Shown: positions 15,927-25,883, counted from the first letter of the stretch. The stretch: DNA of 47,653 bases from Planctomycetota bacterium (GCA_016872715.1 VGZD01000014.1:1-47653), one strand, 5' to 3'. The notes: generated from the letters alone by a model not told the origin. Translations and numbers: made by a program.

Positions 15927-18900
15927 ATGCAGCGCGACGAGCGGAGCGGCGCGGCGAGCTTCGTCACCGACCGGCCGGTGGCGGTGCTGATGATCATCGT
16001 CGCCATCGCGGTGTTCGGCTTCGTGTCGTTCGGCAAGCTCGAGGTCGACCTCCTGCCGGAGATCAGCTACCCCACGCTCACGGTGCGCACGACCTACAAG
16101 GGCGCGGCGCCCGCCGACGTGGAAGACCGCATCTCGGTGCGCCTCCAAGAGGCGCTCTCCACGCTGCCGAAGCTCGTGCGCGCGACGTCGATCTCGCGCG
16201 CGGAGACGAGCGACGTGCTGCTCGAGTTCGACTGGGGCACCTCGATGACCTTCGCGGTGCAGGACGTGCGCGACAAGCTCGACGGCGTGTTCCTGCCGCA
16301 GGGCGCGGAACGGCCGCTGATCCTGCGCTACGACCCCAACCTCGATCCGATCTTGCGCATCGGGCTGACGGCCACGGGCGCGGACGGCGAGGCGCCGCGC
16401 GTGGACGAGCTGATCCACCTGCGCTGGCTGGCGGAGAAACGCATCAAGCGCGAGCTCGAGTCGATCCCGGGCGTCGCGGCCGTGCAGGTGCGCGGAGGGC
16501 TCGAGGACGAGATCAAGGTCCGCCTCGACCCGTTCAAGATGGCGGCGCGCCAGCTCGATCCCGCCGCGCTCGCCGCCCGCCTCGCGGCCGAGAACATCAA
16601 CGCCTCGGGGGGGCTCATTCGCGAGGGCTCGACCGAGTACCTCGTGCGCACGCAGAACGAGTTCCGCGACCTCGACGAAATCTCGGATCTGGCGCTCGAA
16701 AAACGCGGCGCGGCCACGATCCGCGTGCGCGACGTCGCCACGGTCGAGCGCACCTTCGCCCAGCGCGAAGTGACGAGCCGCATCAGCGGCCGCGAGTCCG
16801 TCGAGATCGCGATCTACCGCGAGGCGGGCGCGAACATCGTGGCGCTCTCCGACAGCGTGAAGCGGCGCGTGTTCGGCAACGACGAGGAGCGCCGCGTGGC
16901 GCGCGAGCAGCACGCGCGCGGCACCGCCGCGGCGCTCGGCGAGCGCTCGCGCGCGGACTTCCTCGCCCATCGCTACCGCCGCGACGCGCGCATGGAGCTG
17001 CTCTCCGACCAGTCGACGTTCATCCGCGCGGCGGTCGACGACGTCAAGAGTTCGGCGGTGATCGGCTCGATCCTCGCGGTGGTCGTGATCCTCGCGTTCC
17101 TGCGTCGACTCGTGCCGACCGCCATCATCGCGCTCTCGATCCCCGTCTCGGTGGTCGTCACGTTCGCGCCGATGTACATCGCGGACGTTTCGCTCAACAT
17201 CATGTCGCTCGGCGGGCTCGCGCTCGGCGTCGGCATGCTCGTCGACAACGCCATCGTGGTGCTCGAGTCGATCACGCGCTGCCGCGAAGAGGGCGACTCC
17301 CTGCGTGCGGCGGCCGTGCGCGGCGTGCGCGAGGTGGCCGGAGCGATCACGGCCTCCACGCTGACCACCGTGGCCGTGTTCGCGCCGATCGTGTTCGTGC
17401 ACGGCATCGCGGGACAGATGTTCGGCGACCAGTCGCTGACGGTCGTGGCTTCGCTGCTCGTGTCGCTGCTCGTCGCGGTGCTGTTCATTCCGATGCTCGC
17501 CTCGCGCGAGTGGCTCTCGGTGGAATCGTTCGCGCGCGTCGAGAGCGGCGACGGGCAGGGACTCTTCGAGGGCCTCGACTGGTCGAGCCACCAGCGCTCG
17601 ATGGCGAGCCTCGGGCGACTGGCCGTGCGCCTCGCGTGGCCTTCGTTCGGCGCTGAGCCTTGGAGCGCGGGCTCCGCGGCGCCGCGCGTGGTCGGCTGGC
17701 TGGCGAAGTTCGTCCTCGGACTCGCCTCGGTCGCGCTGGTGCTCGTCGCGTCCGCGTTCGTCGCGCTCGCGTGGCTGCTCGGCCGACTGCTGTGGTTCCC
17801 CGGCTGGCTGTTCGACCGCGGCTGGACCATGTTCGAGCGCGGCTACCGACCGATCCTCGCGGCGGCGCTCGCTGCTCCGGGCACGGTGACGCTCGTGTCG
17901 GCCGCGCTCTTCGCGTGGTCGCTGCACGCGTCGCGCGACCTCGGAATCGAGCTCATTCCCGAGATCCGACAGGGCGAGTTCACGGCCCACGTGGCGCTGC
18001 CGATCGGCACGCCGCTCGAGCGCACGGACGAGGTGCTGCGCGGGCTCGACGCACGCGTGCGCGAAATCCCCGGCGTCGAGTTGACCGCACTCACGGTGGG
18101 CGTCGAGAAGGACACGCTCACGCGCGAGGTCGAGGGCAAGCACACCGCGCGATTGTGCGTGCGGCTCGCGCCCGAGCCGCAGGTGCGAAAAAGCGAGGAG
18201 CAGATCCTCGCCGCGGTGCGCGAGCTCTGCGCGAGCAGCCCCGATGTCGCCTCGGTGGACATCCAGCGGCCGACGCCCTTCGCGATCGACGCGCCGGTGA
18301 CGGTCGAGGTGCTCGGGCACGACCTCGAGGCCATGCAGCGCGTCGGGAACGAGGTGTTCGAACGACTCTCCGGGCTCGCGGGGCTCGCCGACGTGCGCAC
18401 CAGCCTGCGGGTCGGCTTCCCCGAGCTGCGCGTCACGTTCGATCGCGACAAGACGCTCGAATACGGCCTCGATCTCACGGCGGTGTCGAACCTCGTGCGC
18501 GATCAAGTGCTCGGCAACGTCAGCACGCGCTTCACCGACGGCGAGGAGAAGATCGACGTGCGCGTGCAAGGCGACGAGGTGGAACTCGGACGCCTCGAGC
18601 GCGTGATGCACCTCGTGGTGAACCCGTCGTCGAAGACGCCGGTCGAGCTGCGCTCGATCGCGGAGCTCGAGCCCGTGCAAGGTCCGGCGGAGATCCGCCG
18701 CATCGGCAACACGCGCGCCATCGTCGTGACCGGCTCCCCCACCGGCGCGGATCTCGGCGCTCTCGCCGAGCGCATCGAGCGCGAGCTCGCGAGCCTCGAG
18801 CTGCCCGATGACGTGACGGTCGAGCTCGGAGGCCAGAAACGCGAGATGGACGCGGCGCAATCGAGCCTGAAGGGCGCGCTGGCGCTCGCGCTGTTCCTCG

Positions 18901-19412
18901 TCTACGTCGTGATGGCGTGCCAGTTCGAATCGCTCGTTCAGCCGCTGGTGATCCTGCTGACGATGCCACTCGCCGTGATCGGCGTCGTGGCGGCGCTCTT
19001 CGCGCTTTCGATTCCCATTTCCGTGATCGTGTTCATCGGCTTGATCCTGCTCGCGGGCATCGTGGTCAACAACGCCATCGTGCTCGTCGACCGCTGCAAC
19101 CAGAACCGCGCGGCGGGCCTGTCGATCCGCGACGCCCTGCTCGAGGCCGGTCCCACGCGCCTGCGCCCGATCTTCATGACCACCGGCACGACCGTGATCG
19201 GACTCCTGCCGATGACGGGCTGGCTCGAGGGCCTGCCGTGGATCGGCGCGCTCGGAGCCGGCGAAGGGGCCGAGATCCGCGCGCCGATGGCGATCACCGT
19301 CATCGCGGGCCTCTCGGTTTCGACCCTGCTCACGCTGGTGGTCATCCCCTCGCTGTACGCCCTGACCGAGGGCTGGATCGAGCGAGCGCTCGCGCGGAGA
19401 ACGTCGGTGTGA
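15927..19412 (+). CDS. RND efflux permease subunit 1
   Basis: This 1161-residue AcrB/MexB-superfamily inner-membrane pump would be driven by proton motive force. It has the first helix, the porter domain with PEISYPTLTVRTTYKGAAP (about 44-62), TM2-6 and the duplicated second half. TM4 reads GMLVDNAIVVLE with D440-N441 where AcrB has Asp-Asp, and TM10 reads GIVVNNAIVLVD where AcrB has a Lys. So only one of the three classical proton-relay residues is kept; such variants are common outside the AcrB branch. Between TM6 and TM7 there is an extra hydrophobic stretch (about 595-630). Another short Arg/Glu-rich insert lies at about 315-350. Substrate unknown. The stop overlaps the GTG of the second permease. 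Confidence 0.93.
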   Translation: MQRDERSGAASFVTDRPVAVLMIIVAIAVFGFVSFGKLEVDLLPEISYPTLTVRTTYKGAAPADVEDRISVRLQEALSTLPKLVRATSISRAETSDVLLEFDWGTSMTFAVQDVRDKLDGVFLPQGAERPLILRYDPNLDPILRIGLTATGADGEAPRVDELIHLRWLAEKRIKRELESIPGVAAVQVRGGLEDEIKVRLDPFKMAARQLDPAALAARLAAENINASGGLIREGSTEYLVRTQNEFRDLDEISDLALEKRGAATIRVRDVATVERTFAQREVTSRISGRESVEIAIYREAGANIVALSDSVKRRVFGNDEERRVAREQHARGTAAALGERSRADFLAHRYRRDARMELLSDQSTFIRAAVDDVKSSAVIGSILAVVVILAFLRRLVPTAIIALSIPVSVVVTFAPMYIADVSLNIMSLGGLALGVGMLVDNAIVVLESITRCREEGDSLRAAAVRGVREVAGAITASTLTTVAVFAPIVFVHGIAGQMFGDQSLTVVASLLVSLLVAVLFIPMLASREWLSVESFARVESGDGQGLFEGLDWSSHQRSMASLGRLAVRLAWPSFGAEPWSAGSAAPRVVGWLAKFVLGLASVALVLVASAFVALAWLLGRLLWFPGWLFDRGWTMFERGYRPILAAALAAPGTVTLVSAALFAWSLHASRDLGIELIPEIRQGEFTAHVALPIGTPLERTDEVLRGLDARVREIPGVELTALTVGVEKDTLTREVEGKHTARLCVRLAPEPQVRKSEEQILAAVRELCASSPDVASVDIQRPTPFAIDAPVTVEVLGHDLEAMQRVGNEVFERLSGLAGLADVRTSLRVGFPELRVTFDRDKTLEYGLDLTAVSNLVRDQVLGNVSTRFTDGEEKIDVRVQGDEVELGRLERVMHLVVNPSSKTPVELRSIAELEPVQGPAEIRRIGNTRAIVVTGSPTGADLGALAERIERELASLELPDDVTVELGGQKREMDAAQSSLKGALALALFLVYVVMACQFESLVQPLVILLTMPLAVIGVVAALFALSIPISVIVFIGLILLAGIVVNNAIVLVDRCNQNRAAGLSIRDALLEAGPTRLRPIFMTTGTTVIGLLPMTGWLEGLPWIGALGAGEGAEIRAPMAITVIAGLSVSTLLTLVVIPSLYALTEGWIERALARRTSV

Positions 19413-22400
19413 GTGCGCACGGCGGCTTCTACGCGCGTTTGGTGCGGCGTCCCGTCGCGCTGCTCGTGATCTTCGTCGCGTTGCTCGTGATCGGCGTGCT
19501 CGCCTACGTCCGCATTCCCGTGCAGCTCATGCCCGACGGCTTCGTCGAGCCGGGCCTGCAGGTGTGGATCGCGAATCCGGGCGCGAGCGCCTTGGAGAAC
19601 GAGCAGAAAGTCGTGCGCGTGATCGAGGAGCAACTGCGCACGCTGAGCGGCATCGAGGAGCTCGACTCGAGCTCGAGCGATGACAGCGCGTTCACCTTCG
19701 TGCGCTTCGACGGCGGCGTCGACATGGAACTCGCCAAGGCCGAAGTGCGCGACCGCGTCGAGCGCGCGCGGCCGCAGCTGCCCGCCACGGTGCAGGAAGT
19801 CGGCGTCTACTCTTGGTCCAACGCGAGCCTGCCGATCCTGTGGTTCGCGATCCTGCATCCGGGCGACGATCCGCGCACGGACTTCCTGCTCGACAGCGTG
19901 ATCCAGCGGCGGCTCGAGGGCGTCGACGGCGTCGGCAAGGTCGAGGTCTGGGGCGTGCTCGACGACACGGTGCGCATCCTGCTCGACGAGGATCGGGTGC
20001 GCGCGGCGGGGCTCGAGATCGGAGCATTGATCGGACGGCTCTCGCGCGACAACTTCGCCCTGCCGCTCGGCGAGGTGGAGGATGGCGAGATGCGCGTGCT
20101 GCTGCGCTCGGACATGCGCTTTCGCGACTTCGAGGAGATCGAGCGGTATCCGATCGGCAACGGACTCGTGTTGTCCGATGTCGCGCGCGTGATCTCGGCC
20201 AAGAGCGTGCGCAACCGGCTGTTTAGGATCGACGGTCAGTACGCGTACTACGGCGAGGTCCAGAAGGACAGTCAGGCCAACGTCGTCGAGACCTGCGATC
20301 GACTCCGCTCGGCGCTCGCCGAGCTGGAGCAGGATCCGCGCCTCGCGGGGCGGTTCCGCTTCCTGCCGCTCTTCGATCAGGGCGACTTCATCCGCTCGTC
20401 GCTCTCGGCGCTGCGCGACGCGTCGCTGTGGGGCGGCGGGCTCGCGTCGATCGTGCTGTTCGTGTTCCTGCGGCGCGTGCGCTCGACGTTCGCCGTGGCG
20501 CTCTCGATTCCGTTCTCGGCGCTCGTCGCCGTCGCGTGGCTCTACTTCACGGGCCACACGTTCAATGTGCTGACCATGACGGGCATCACGCTCGCCATGG
20601 GCATGCTGGTCGACAACTCGGTCGTGGTGATCGAGAACATCTCGCGCCTGCGCGCGGAGGGGCGCAGCGGCCATGCGGCGGCGGCGGAGGGAACCCGCGA
20701 GGTCGCGCTCGCGGTGGCGCTCTCCACGCTCACGACGATCGTCGTCTTCCTGCCGATGATCTTCATGAACGAAAACCCGCTCTTGCGGCTGATGTTCGGC
20801 GAGCTCGGCAATCCCCTGTGCCTGAGCCTCGCGTTCAGCCTGGTCGCGGCGCTGGTGTTCCTGCCCGTGATCGCCGCGCGCGTCGTCGACGAGCGCTCGC
20901 CGAGCGCCGAGCGCGTCGCTCGCTGGTGCGAGCCGCTGGCCGCGCTGCCCGCTCGAAGCGTGGCACACGCCTTCGGCGCCCTGCTGCGGATCGGCGAGTG
21001 GAGCGCGAAACTGCTGCGCGGCCCGGTGGCGGCGGCGAGCGAGGCGCTGGTGCGTGTGCGCTGGGCCTGCGCCGTCGCACTCGCCGCGCTCGCTGGAGTG
21101 GCGGCATGGCGTGCGTTCGACGCGCTTGCGCTCGGTCGGCGCACGGGCAGCGATTTCGGCTGGAGTGGAACTCCCAACCTCGACGAAGGGCTCGCGTGGA
21201 TGCTCGAAGCCCTCGCGCTTCCGCTCGCGCTGCTCGTCGTGCTGGTCGTGCTGCCGCGAGTGGCGGCATCCTTGCGCCAGCCGCTCGAGCGCGCTCGCGA
21301 CCTCGTCCCCGCGCAGCGCAACCTCGTCGACATGGTCATCGCGGTCAACACGCGCCTCCTGCGCTGGACCATGGAGCACCGCTTCGCCGCGAGCCTCGCG
21401 GCCCTCGCGGTGCTGCTCTCGATCGCGTGGCCGGCCACGCACATGTCGGTCGCGGCCTTCGGAGAGGACAGCAACACCGCGCGGCTCTCCGTGCAGGTCG
21501 ACCTCGAGGAGAATTTCACGCTGCAGGAAGCCGCCGACGAGATGCGCCACTACGAGGGCTTCTTCGAAGCGCGCCGTGAGCGCATCGGCTTCGATCACCT
21601 CGCGCTGCGCTTCGACACGCGCGGCGGGCGCATCACGCTCTACTGGGATACGGCCGTGCCGCGCGCGGACTACGAGACACTCGAGCGCGATGTGCGTCGC
21701 GAGCTCGTCGCGCGTCCGGGGCAGCGCGTGCGGCTCTCGAACGACGAGAATGGCGCCAACGAGCGCAACCGCAACACGGTCGTGTTCCGCATCGTCGGCC
21801 CTGACTCGGAACGGCTCGCCGAGATCTCCGAACGCGCGGCGGAAGCGCTGGAGGAGATCGAGGGCCTCTTTGGCGTCGCGTCGAGAGAGGGCTCGGCCCA
21901 GAGCCAAGTGAAGGTCGTGTTCGATCCCGATGTCGCGCAGGGCTTCGGCATTTCCGCGACGAGCGCGCTGCAGAGCATCGGCTGGGCGCTGCGCGGCTGG
22001 CAGCTGCCGCGGTTTCAGGAACAGGCCCGCGAAGTGCCGCTCCTGATCGAGTTCGACGAGGAGCAGGTGGCGGGCCTCGACACGCTGCGCGACCTCGAGG
22101 TGTTCGGGGGCGAGTCCTCGGTTCCGCTGTCCTCGTTCGCGCGCTTCGAGTTCGCAAGCGGCAGCCGCACGATCGCCCGTCGCAACGGCCAGACCACCGC
22201 CACCATCACGGCGCGGGTCGACGATCCGCGGCGCCAGAAGGAGCTCTCCGACGCCGGCTACGCCGCGATCCGCGCGCTCGACCTGCCGCGCGGCTACTCG
22301 GTGGGCGAAGACGATCTCGTCGGCACGCGCGCCGCCGAGGAGCTCTCGGAGCTGCGCTCTGCCGCGCTGCTCGGGCTCGTGCTCGTGTTCGTGCTGATGT

Positions 22401-22906
22401 GCATCCTGTTCGAGTCGCTGATCCTGCCCGGCGCCGTGCTGCCCACGATCCCGTTCGCCTTCGTCGGCGCTTACTGGACGCTCTATCTCACTGGCACGAC
22501 CATGGACTCGGTGGGCTGGATCGGCCTGATCATCCTGATCGGCGTCGTCGTCAACAACGGCATCGTGCTCGTCGATTGCATCCAGCGCCTGCGCTCGGAA
22601 GGCTTGGCTCGCACCGAGGCCGTGGTGCGCGGCGTCGCGCTGCGCGTGCGACCCGTGCTGATGACGGCCCTCACGACCGTGATCGGGCTCGTTCCCACCG
22701 CGCTGGCCGAGCCCGCGAGCGAGGGCATCGACTACCGCGCGCTCGCGACCTGCATCATCGGCGGCCTGTCGCTGTCGACGGTGCTGACGCTGTGGATCGT
22801 CCCGCTGTGCTATTCACAGTGCGACGATCTCGCCGCCGTCCTCGTCGAGCGAGGCCGCTCGCTCGTCGCGCTGTTCGGCGCGCGCTCACGCTCGGCGCGA
22901 GCGTGA
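19409..22906 (+). CDS. RND efflux permease subunit 2
   Basis: This is a second, clearly different 1165-residue RND permease. The GTG at 19409 overlaps the previous TGA (GTGA), and a membrane helix follows at once (PVALLVIFVALLVIGVLAYV, about 12-31). TM4 has GMLVDNSVVVIE with D402-N403; TM10 has GVVVNNGIVLVD. The loop between TM6 and TM7 holds about 150 extra residues with two further hydrophobic helices (about 545-570 and 595-620). The tandem pair suggests a heteromeric pump such as MdtB/MdtC, but the paralogues may also work separately. The end of the gene lies inside a perfect hairpin shared with the convergent neighbour. Confidence 0.92.
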   Translation: MSAHGGFYARLVRRPVALLVIFVALLVIGVLAYVRIPVQLMPDGFVEPGLQVWIANPGASALENEQKVVRVIEEQLRTLSGIEELDSSSSDDSAFTFVRFDGGVDMELAKAEVRDRVERARPQLPATVQEVGVYSWSNASLPILWFAILHPGDDPRTDFLLDSVIQRRLEGVDGVGKVEVWGVLDDTVRILLDEDRVRAAGLEIGALIGRLSRDNFALPLGEVEDGEMRVLLRSDMRFRDFEEIERYPIGNGLVLSDVARVISAKSVRNRLFRIDGQYAYYGEVQKDSQANVVETCDRLRSALAELEQDPRLAGRFRFLPLFDQGDFIRSSLSALRDASLWGGGLASIVLFVFLRRVRSTFAVALSIPFSALVAVAWLYFTGHTFNVLTMTGITLAMGMLVDNSVVVIENISRLRAEGRSGHAAAAEGTREVALAVALSTLTTIVVFLPMIFMNENPLLRLMFGELGNPLCLSLAFSLVAALVFLPVIAARVVDERSPSAERVARWCEPLAALPARSVAHAFGALLRIGEWSAKLLRGPVAAASEALVRVRWACAVALAALAGVAAWRAFDALALGRRTGSDFGWSGTPNLDEGLAWMLEALALPLALLVVLVVLPRVAASLRQPLERARDLVPAQRNLVDMVIAVNTRLLRWTMEHRFAASLAALAVLLSIAWPATHMSVAAFGEDSNTARLSVQVDLEENFTLQEAADEMRHYEGFFEARRERIGFDHLALRFDTRGGRITLYWDTAVPRADYETLERDVRRELVARPGQRVRLSNDENGANERNRNTVVFRIVGPDSERLAEISERAAEALEEIEGLFGVASREGSAQSQVKVVFDPDVAQGFGISATSALQSIGWALRGWQLPRFQEQAREVPLLIEFDEEQVAGLDTLRDLEVFGGESSVPLSSFARFEFASGSRTIARRNGQTTATITARVDDPRRQKELSDAGYAAIRALDLPRGYSVGEDDLVGTRAAEELSELRSAALLGLVLVFVLMCILFESLILPGAVLPTIPFAFVGAYWTLYLTGTTMDSVGWIGLIILIGVVVNNGIVLVDCIQRLRSEGLARTEAVVRGVALRVRPVLMTALTTVIGLVPTALAEPASEGIDYRALATCIIGGLSLSTVLTLWIVPLCYSQCDDLAAVLVERGRSLVALFGARSRSARA

Positions 22907-22909
22907 GCG
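22883..22909. terminator. Perfect 11-bp hairpin at the convergent gene ends, possible two-way terminator
   Basis: CGCTCACGCTC pairs fully with GAGCGTGAGCG around the loop GGCGC. It spans the stop of RND permease 2 (22904-22906) and ends 5 bp before the stop of the convergent lipoprotein gene. No T-tract. Confidence 0.5.
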
Positions 22910-22913
22910 GGCC

Positions 22914-24605
22914 TCAGCGCCCGCGCTCGGCGTCGAGCAGCGCCTGAAAGTTCGCGGCGCGCTCGAGCTCGCCACGTCGGCGGTGAATCTCGACGAGCAG
23001 CTCGAGTGCGCGCAGAGCGTGAACACGGGCGCCACGCGCATCGCCGAGCGAGGTGTAGCACTGCACGAGTCCCTGCTCCGTCGACAGTCGCTCCGGCGAG
23101 TGCTCGCGGCGCTCGAGCAACACTTCGACCGCCCGTTGCCAGCGTTCGAGCGCGATCAGCGAAGCCGCGAGCTCGTCCAGCGCGCTCACGCTGCGCGGAT
23201 TGCGCTCGAGCAGCTCCTCGAGTCGCTCGACGGCCAGTTCATGGCGTGCGGTGGCGGCGAGCGCGATGGCGGCCGAAAACGCGCGGTATTCGTCGAGGCT
23301 CGCGTCCGGCGAGGGCAGGCTCGACGCCTCCAGCGGATCGGGATACTCGGGCTCGAGCTCGCCGCGGTCTCCATAGCCGAGCGCCGCGAGCGCGAGCGCG
23401 CCCGACTCGGAGGGGGCGAGTCCGTCCGCCGCCAAGCGCGGCGCGGAGAGCACGGCGCGGAGAGCCGCTCTCGCACGCTGCGCCTCGGCGGCGCGACTCG
23501 TCAGGCTGTCGACGTCGCGCCGCTCGTCCTCGTCGCTGAGCGTGAAACGCGGCGAAGTGGAATGCACGTACTTGCCTTCGTCGCTGGCCCAGCCACACAG
23601 CGGGCTCCAGCGAAAGCGCGCCCAGCCCGCGAGTGACTCGAAGTAGACGCCGCGCCCCTCGCTCGGCGCATCGAGCAGCGAGCGACCGTCGATCCCGCTG
23701 AAGGGACTCAGCCGCATCGCTTGGGCGAGCGTGGGTGCGACGTCGACGACGCTGGCGATGCGCGCATCGTCGCGCGCGTCGCTCCCGCCCTTCAGTCGCA
23801 CGAACAGCGGCACGCGCAGCGTCGAGTCCCAGACGTGGTGGCCGTGCGTGTCCTCGCCGTGCTCGCCGAGCGCCTCGCCGTGGTCGCCCGCGACGCACAC
23901 GGTGCCGCGCTCGAGAAACTGCTCGCGCCGCAGGTCGTCGAACAGGCGCGCGAGCTCCGCATCCAGCGCCACGACTTCGCCCCAGTAGGGATGGCCTCCG
24001 GCGCGCTCCACGCACTCGGGCCCAGCGACGTAGGGCGCATGCGGATCGAACAGGTGCACCCACAGCAAGAACGGTCGCGTGCGATCGCGTTGCGCCAGCC
24101 AGGCCCGCGCATCCGCGATCACCTCGCGCGCGCCGCGATCACAGATCTGCCCCCGCACTCGGTCGTCTCGACCTGTCGGCTGGCTCCAGACTTCGAAACC
24201 CTGTGCCGTCCCATACGCTCGATCGAGGGCCAGCGAGCCGACGAATCCAGCGGTCTGGAAGTTCGCGCGAGCCGCGCGCTCGGCCAGCGTTTCGGCGTCG
24301 CGCGAGAGGCTCGCGGGGCCGTTGTTGCGCACGCCATGCCGCGGCGGATAGAGGCCGGTGAACATCGACGCATGCGAGGGCAGCGTCAGCGGAGCGACGG
24401 TGCGCGCCTGCACGAAGCGAATGCTCTCCCGCGCCAGCGTTTCGAGCGTCGGCGCCAGCTCGCGCGAGCCGCCGAACGCGAGCAGAGCATCGGCGCGCGT
24501 GGTGTCGAGCGTGACGAGCACGACCGAGCGCGCATCGACCGGCTCGGGCTCGGAGCAGCCCACCGCGAACGCGATCAGCAGCAGGATGCGCGCCCCTCGC
24601 TCCAT
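22914..24605 (-). CDS. Sulfatase-like alkaline-phosphatase-superfamily lipoprotein with TPR tail
   Basis: This is a 563-residue protein. The N-terminal signal ends FAVGC with C17 as probable lipid anchor, so it is probably envelope-located. Residues about 25-330 form a sulfatase-type fold: LVTLDTTRAD (metal Asp pair near 32-37), VAPLTLPSHASM with T74 at the nucleophile position, and VAGDHGEALGEHG for further metal ligands. True sulfatases have Cys/Ser-x-Pro-x-Arg for formylglycine; here the string is Thr-Leu-Pro-Ser-His, closer to phosphodiesterase/phosphatase members. The C-terminal 130 residues look like TPR helices (ALDELAASLIALERWQRAVE and relatives). The substrate is unknown; a phospho- or sulfo-ester is possible. 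It starts 51 bp after ATP-grasp protein A on the same strand and may share its transcript. Confidence 0.85.
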   Translation of the reverse strand: MERGARILLLIAFAVGCSEPEPVDARSVVLVTLDTTRADALLAFGGSRELAPTLETLARESIRFVQARTVAPLTLPSHASMFTGLYPPRHGVRNNGPASLSRDAETLAERAARANFQTAGFVGSLALDRAYGTAQGFEVWSQPTGRDDRVRGQICDRGAREVIADARAWLAQRDRTRPFLLWVHLFDPHAPYVAGPECVERAGGHPYWGEVVALDAELARLFDDLRREQFLERGTVCVAGDHGEALGEHGEDTHGHHVWDSTLRVPLFVRLKGGSDARDDARIASVVDVAPTLAQAMRLSPFSGIDGRSLLDAPSEGRGVYFESLAGWARFRWSPLCGWASDEGKYVHSTSPRFTLSDEDERRDVDSLTSRAAEAQRARAALRAVLSAPRLAADGLAPSESGALALAALGYGDRGELEPEYPDPLEASSLPSPDASLDEYRAFSAAIALAATARHELAVERLEELLERNPRSVSALDELAASLIALERWQRAVEVLLERREHSPERLSTEQGLVQCYTSLGDARGARVHALRALELLVEIHRRRGELERAANFQALLDAERGR

Positions 24606-24656
24606 CGTGCTCGTCTCGCCTGAGCGCTCTGGGCGCTGAGTGCCTCGATGCGCGGC

Positions 24657-25883
24657 TCACTCCGAGCGCGCGCGCACCTTCAGGTTCTCACCGACGAAGT
24701 TCATCGCCTCGCGCACGCCGTCGTAATCGGGGTGCATCATGCGCACCCACGCGTTGCCCATGTAGCCCGAGCCCACCGGCTGCGTCGGCGTCCCCGGCGG
24801 CGGCAGGTGACAGTCGATCACGTGCTCGCCACAGCGATCCTGCACGCGGTCCATGCCGTCGTAGCCGCTGATGCGCCCGTCGAGCTCCGGTCGCAGCGCG
24901 ATCATGCCACCCGCGCGCGCGCGCGACGGCTGCTTCTCGATGCGGCCGAAACACACCGCGCTGGCCCACTCGCGGTACAGGTCGAAGTCGTTGATGCGCG
25001 AGTAGATGTCCCACACGCGCACGCCCGGCGGCCGGCAGCCGATCTCCGAAAAACGCAGGCCCTTGGGCCCGAAGAACCACTCCATGTGCGTCGCGCTCGT
25101 GCCGATGCCCAGCGCCGTGATCACCTTCTGGCCGAGCGCCTTGAGCTCGCCGTAGTCCGGCGCGTTCATGCGGTTGGTGACCACGATCTGCGGCGAGATC
25201 CAGCGCGTGCGCATGGCCTCGAGCACGTTGGGGTAGTAGTGCGAGATGAAGTCGTGCTGCACCACGCCGTCGATCGTGAGCGTGTCGTAGAAGCCCTCGT
25301 GGCCCTCGACGAACTCCTCGACCGCCGTCGGGTTGCCGCGGTCGAGCTGGCAGTCGCGGATGGCGTTCTCGAGCTCGGAGGGGTTGTTCACCTTGTACGT
25401 GCCGGCCGCACCCGCCGCCGCGCGCGGCTTGAGGATCAGCGGATAGCCGATCTCCGCGGCGAACCTTCGCGCGTCGTCCGCGTTCTCCGCACCCGTCGAC
25501 GCCGCGCAGGGCACGCCCGCCGCGCGCAGCGCGTCCTTCATCGCCGGCTTGTCGCGACACAAGAACGCGGTGCGCACGCTCGTGCCGGGGATGTTGCAGG
25601 CCTCGCGCACGCGCGCGACCGGCAAGATGTGCGCCTCGACCGTGCACTCGAGCCGGTCGACCCACTCGCGCGACTGGCAGCGCCGCACGGCGTCGAGCAG
25701 CGCGCCCTCGTCGGTCACGGAGCGCACCTGCTCGTAGCGATGCAGCCAGTGCTTGAGCTCCTCGTCGAGCGCTCCGGCGGGCGACTCGCCGATGCCCGTG
25801 ACGCGCACGCCGATCGAGTGGAGCGCGCGCACGAACTCGCGCTGGTTCTTCGGGAAGGCCGGCTCGACGAACAGGATGTTCAC
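24657..25883 (-). CDS. ATP-grasp protein A
   Basis: This 408-residue ATP-grasp ligase-like protein would activate a carboxylate as acyl phosphate and join it to an amine or similar group. The N-terminal Rossmann-like part starts ILFVEPAFPKNQREF; the ATP-binding region includes FLCRDKPAMKDALRAAGVP (about 108-126), YPLILKPRAAAGAAGTYKV and VEEFVEGHEG. The metal-binding end reads H266-MEWF ... SEIGCRPPGVR. The spacing of these strings matches proteins B and C in this window, so the three are paralogues. It lies 27 bp after glgA on the same strand and is probably co-transcribed with it. The substrate is not predictable; a close described relative is not known to me. Confidence 0.85.
   Translation of the reverse strand: MNILFVEPAFPKNQREFVRALHSIGVRVTGIGESPAGALDEELKHWLHRYEQVRSVTDEGALLDAVRRCQSREWVDRLECTVEAHILPVARVREACNIPGTSVRTAFLCRDKPAMKDALRAAGVPCAASTGAENADDARRFAAEIGYPLILKPRAAAGAAGTYKVNNPSELENAIRDCQLDRGNPTAVEEFVEGHEGFYDTLTIDGVVQHDFISHYYPNVLEAMRTRWISPQIVVTNRMNAPDYGELKALGQKVITALGIGTSATHMEWFFGPKGLRFSEIGCRPPGVRVWDIYSRINDFDLYREWASAVCFGRIEKQPSRARAGGMIALRPELDGRISGYDGMDRVQDRCGEHVIDCHLPPPGTPTQPVGSGYMGNAWVRMMHPDYDGVREAMNFVGENLKVRARSE

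Noticed and set aside
14580-18860. A 1426-codon open frame antisense to the efflux genes
   Set aside because: It mirrors strongly supported RND coding sequence; its translation is His/Arg/Glu-rich low complexity, as expected for the opposite strand of GC-rich DNA.
18938-21907. A 989-codon minus-strand frame across both permeases
   Set aside because: Same antisense artefact; the plus-strand permeases are unambiguous.
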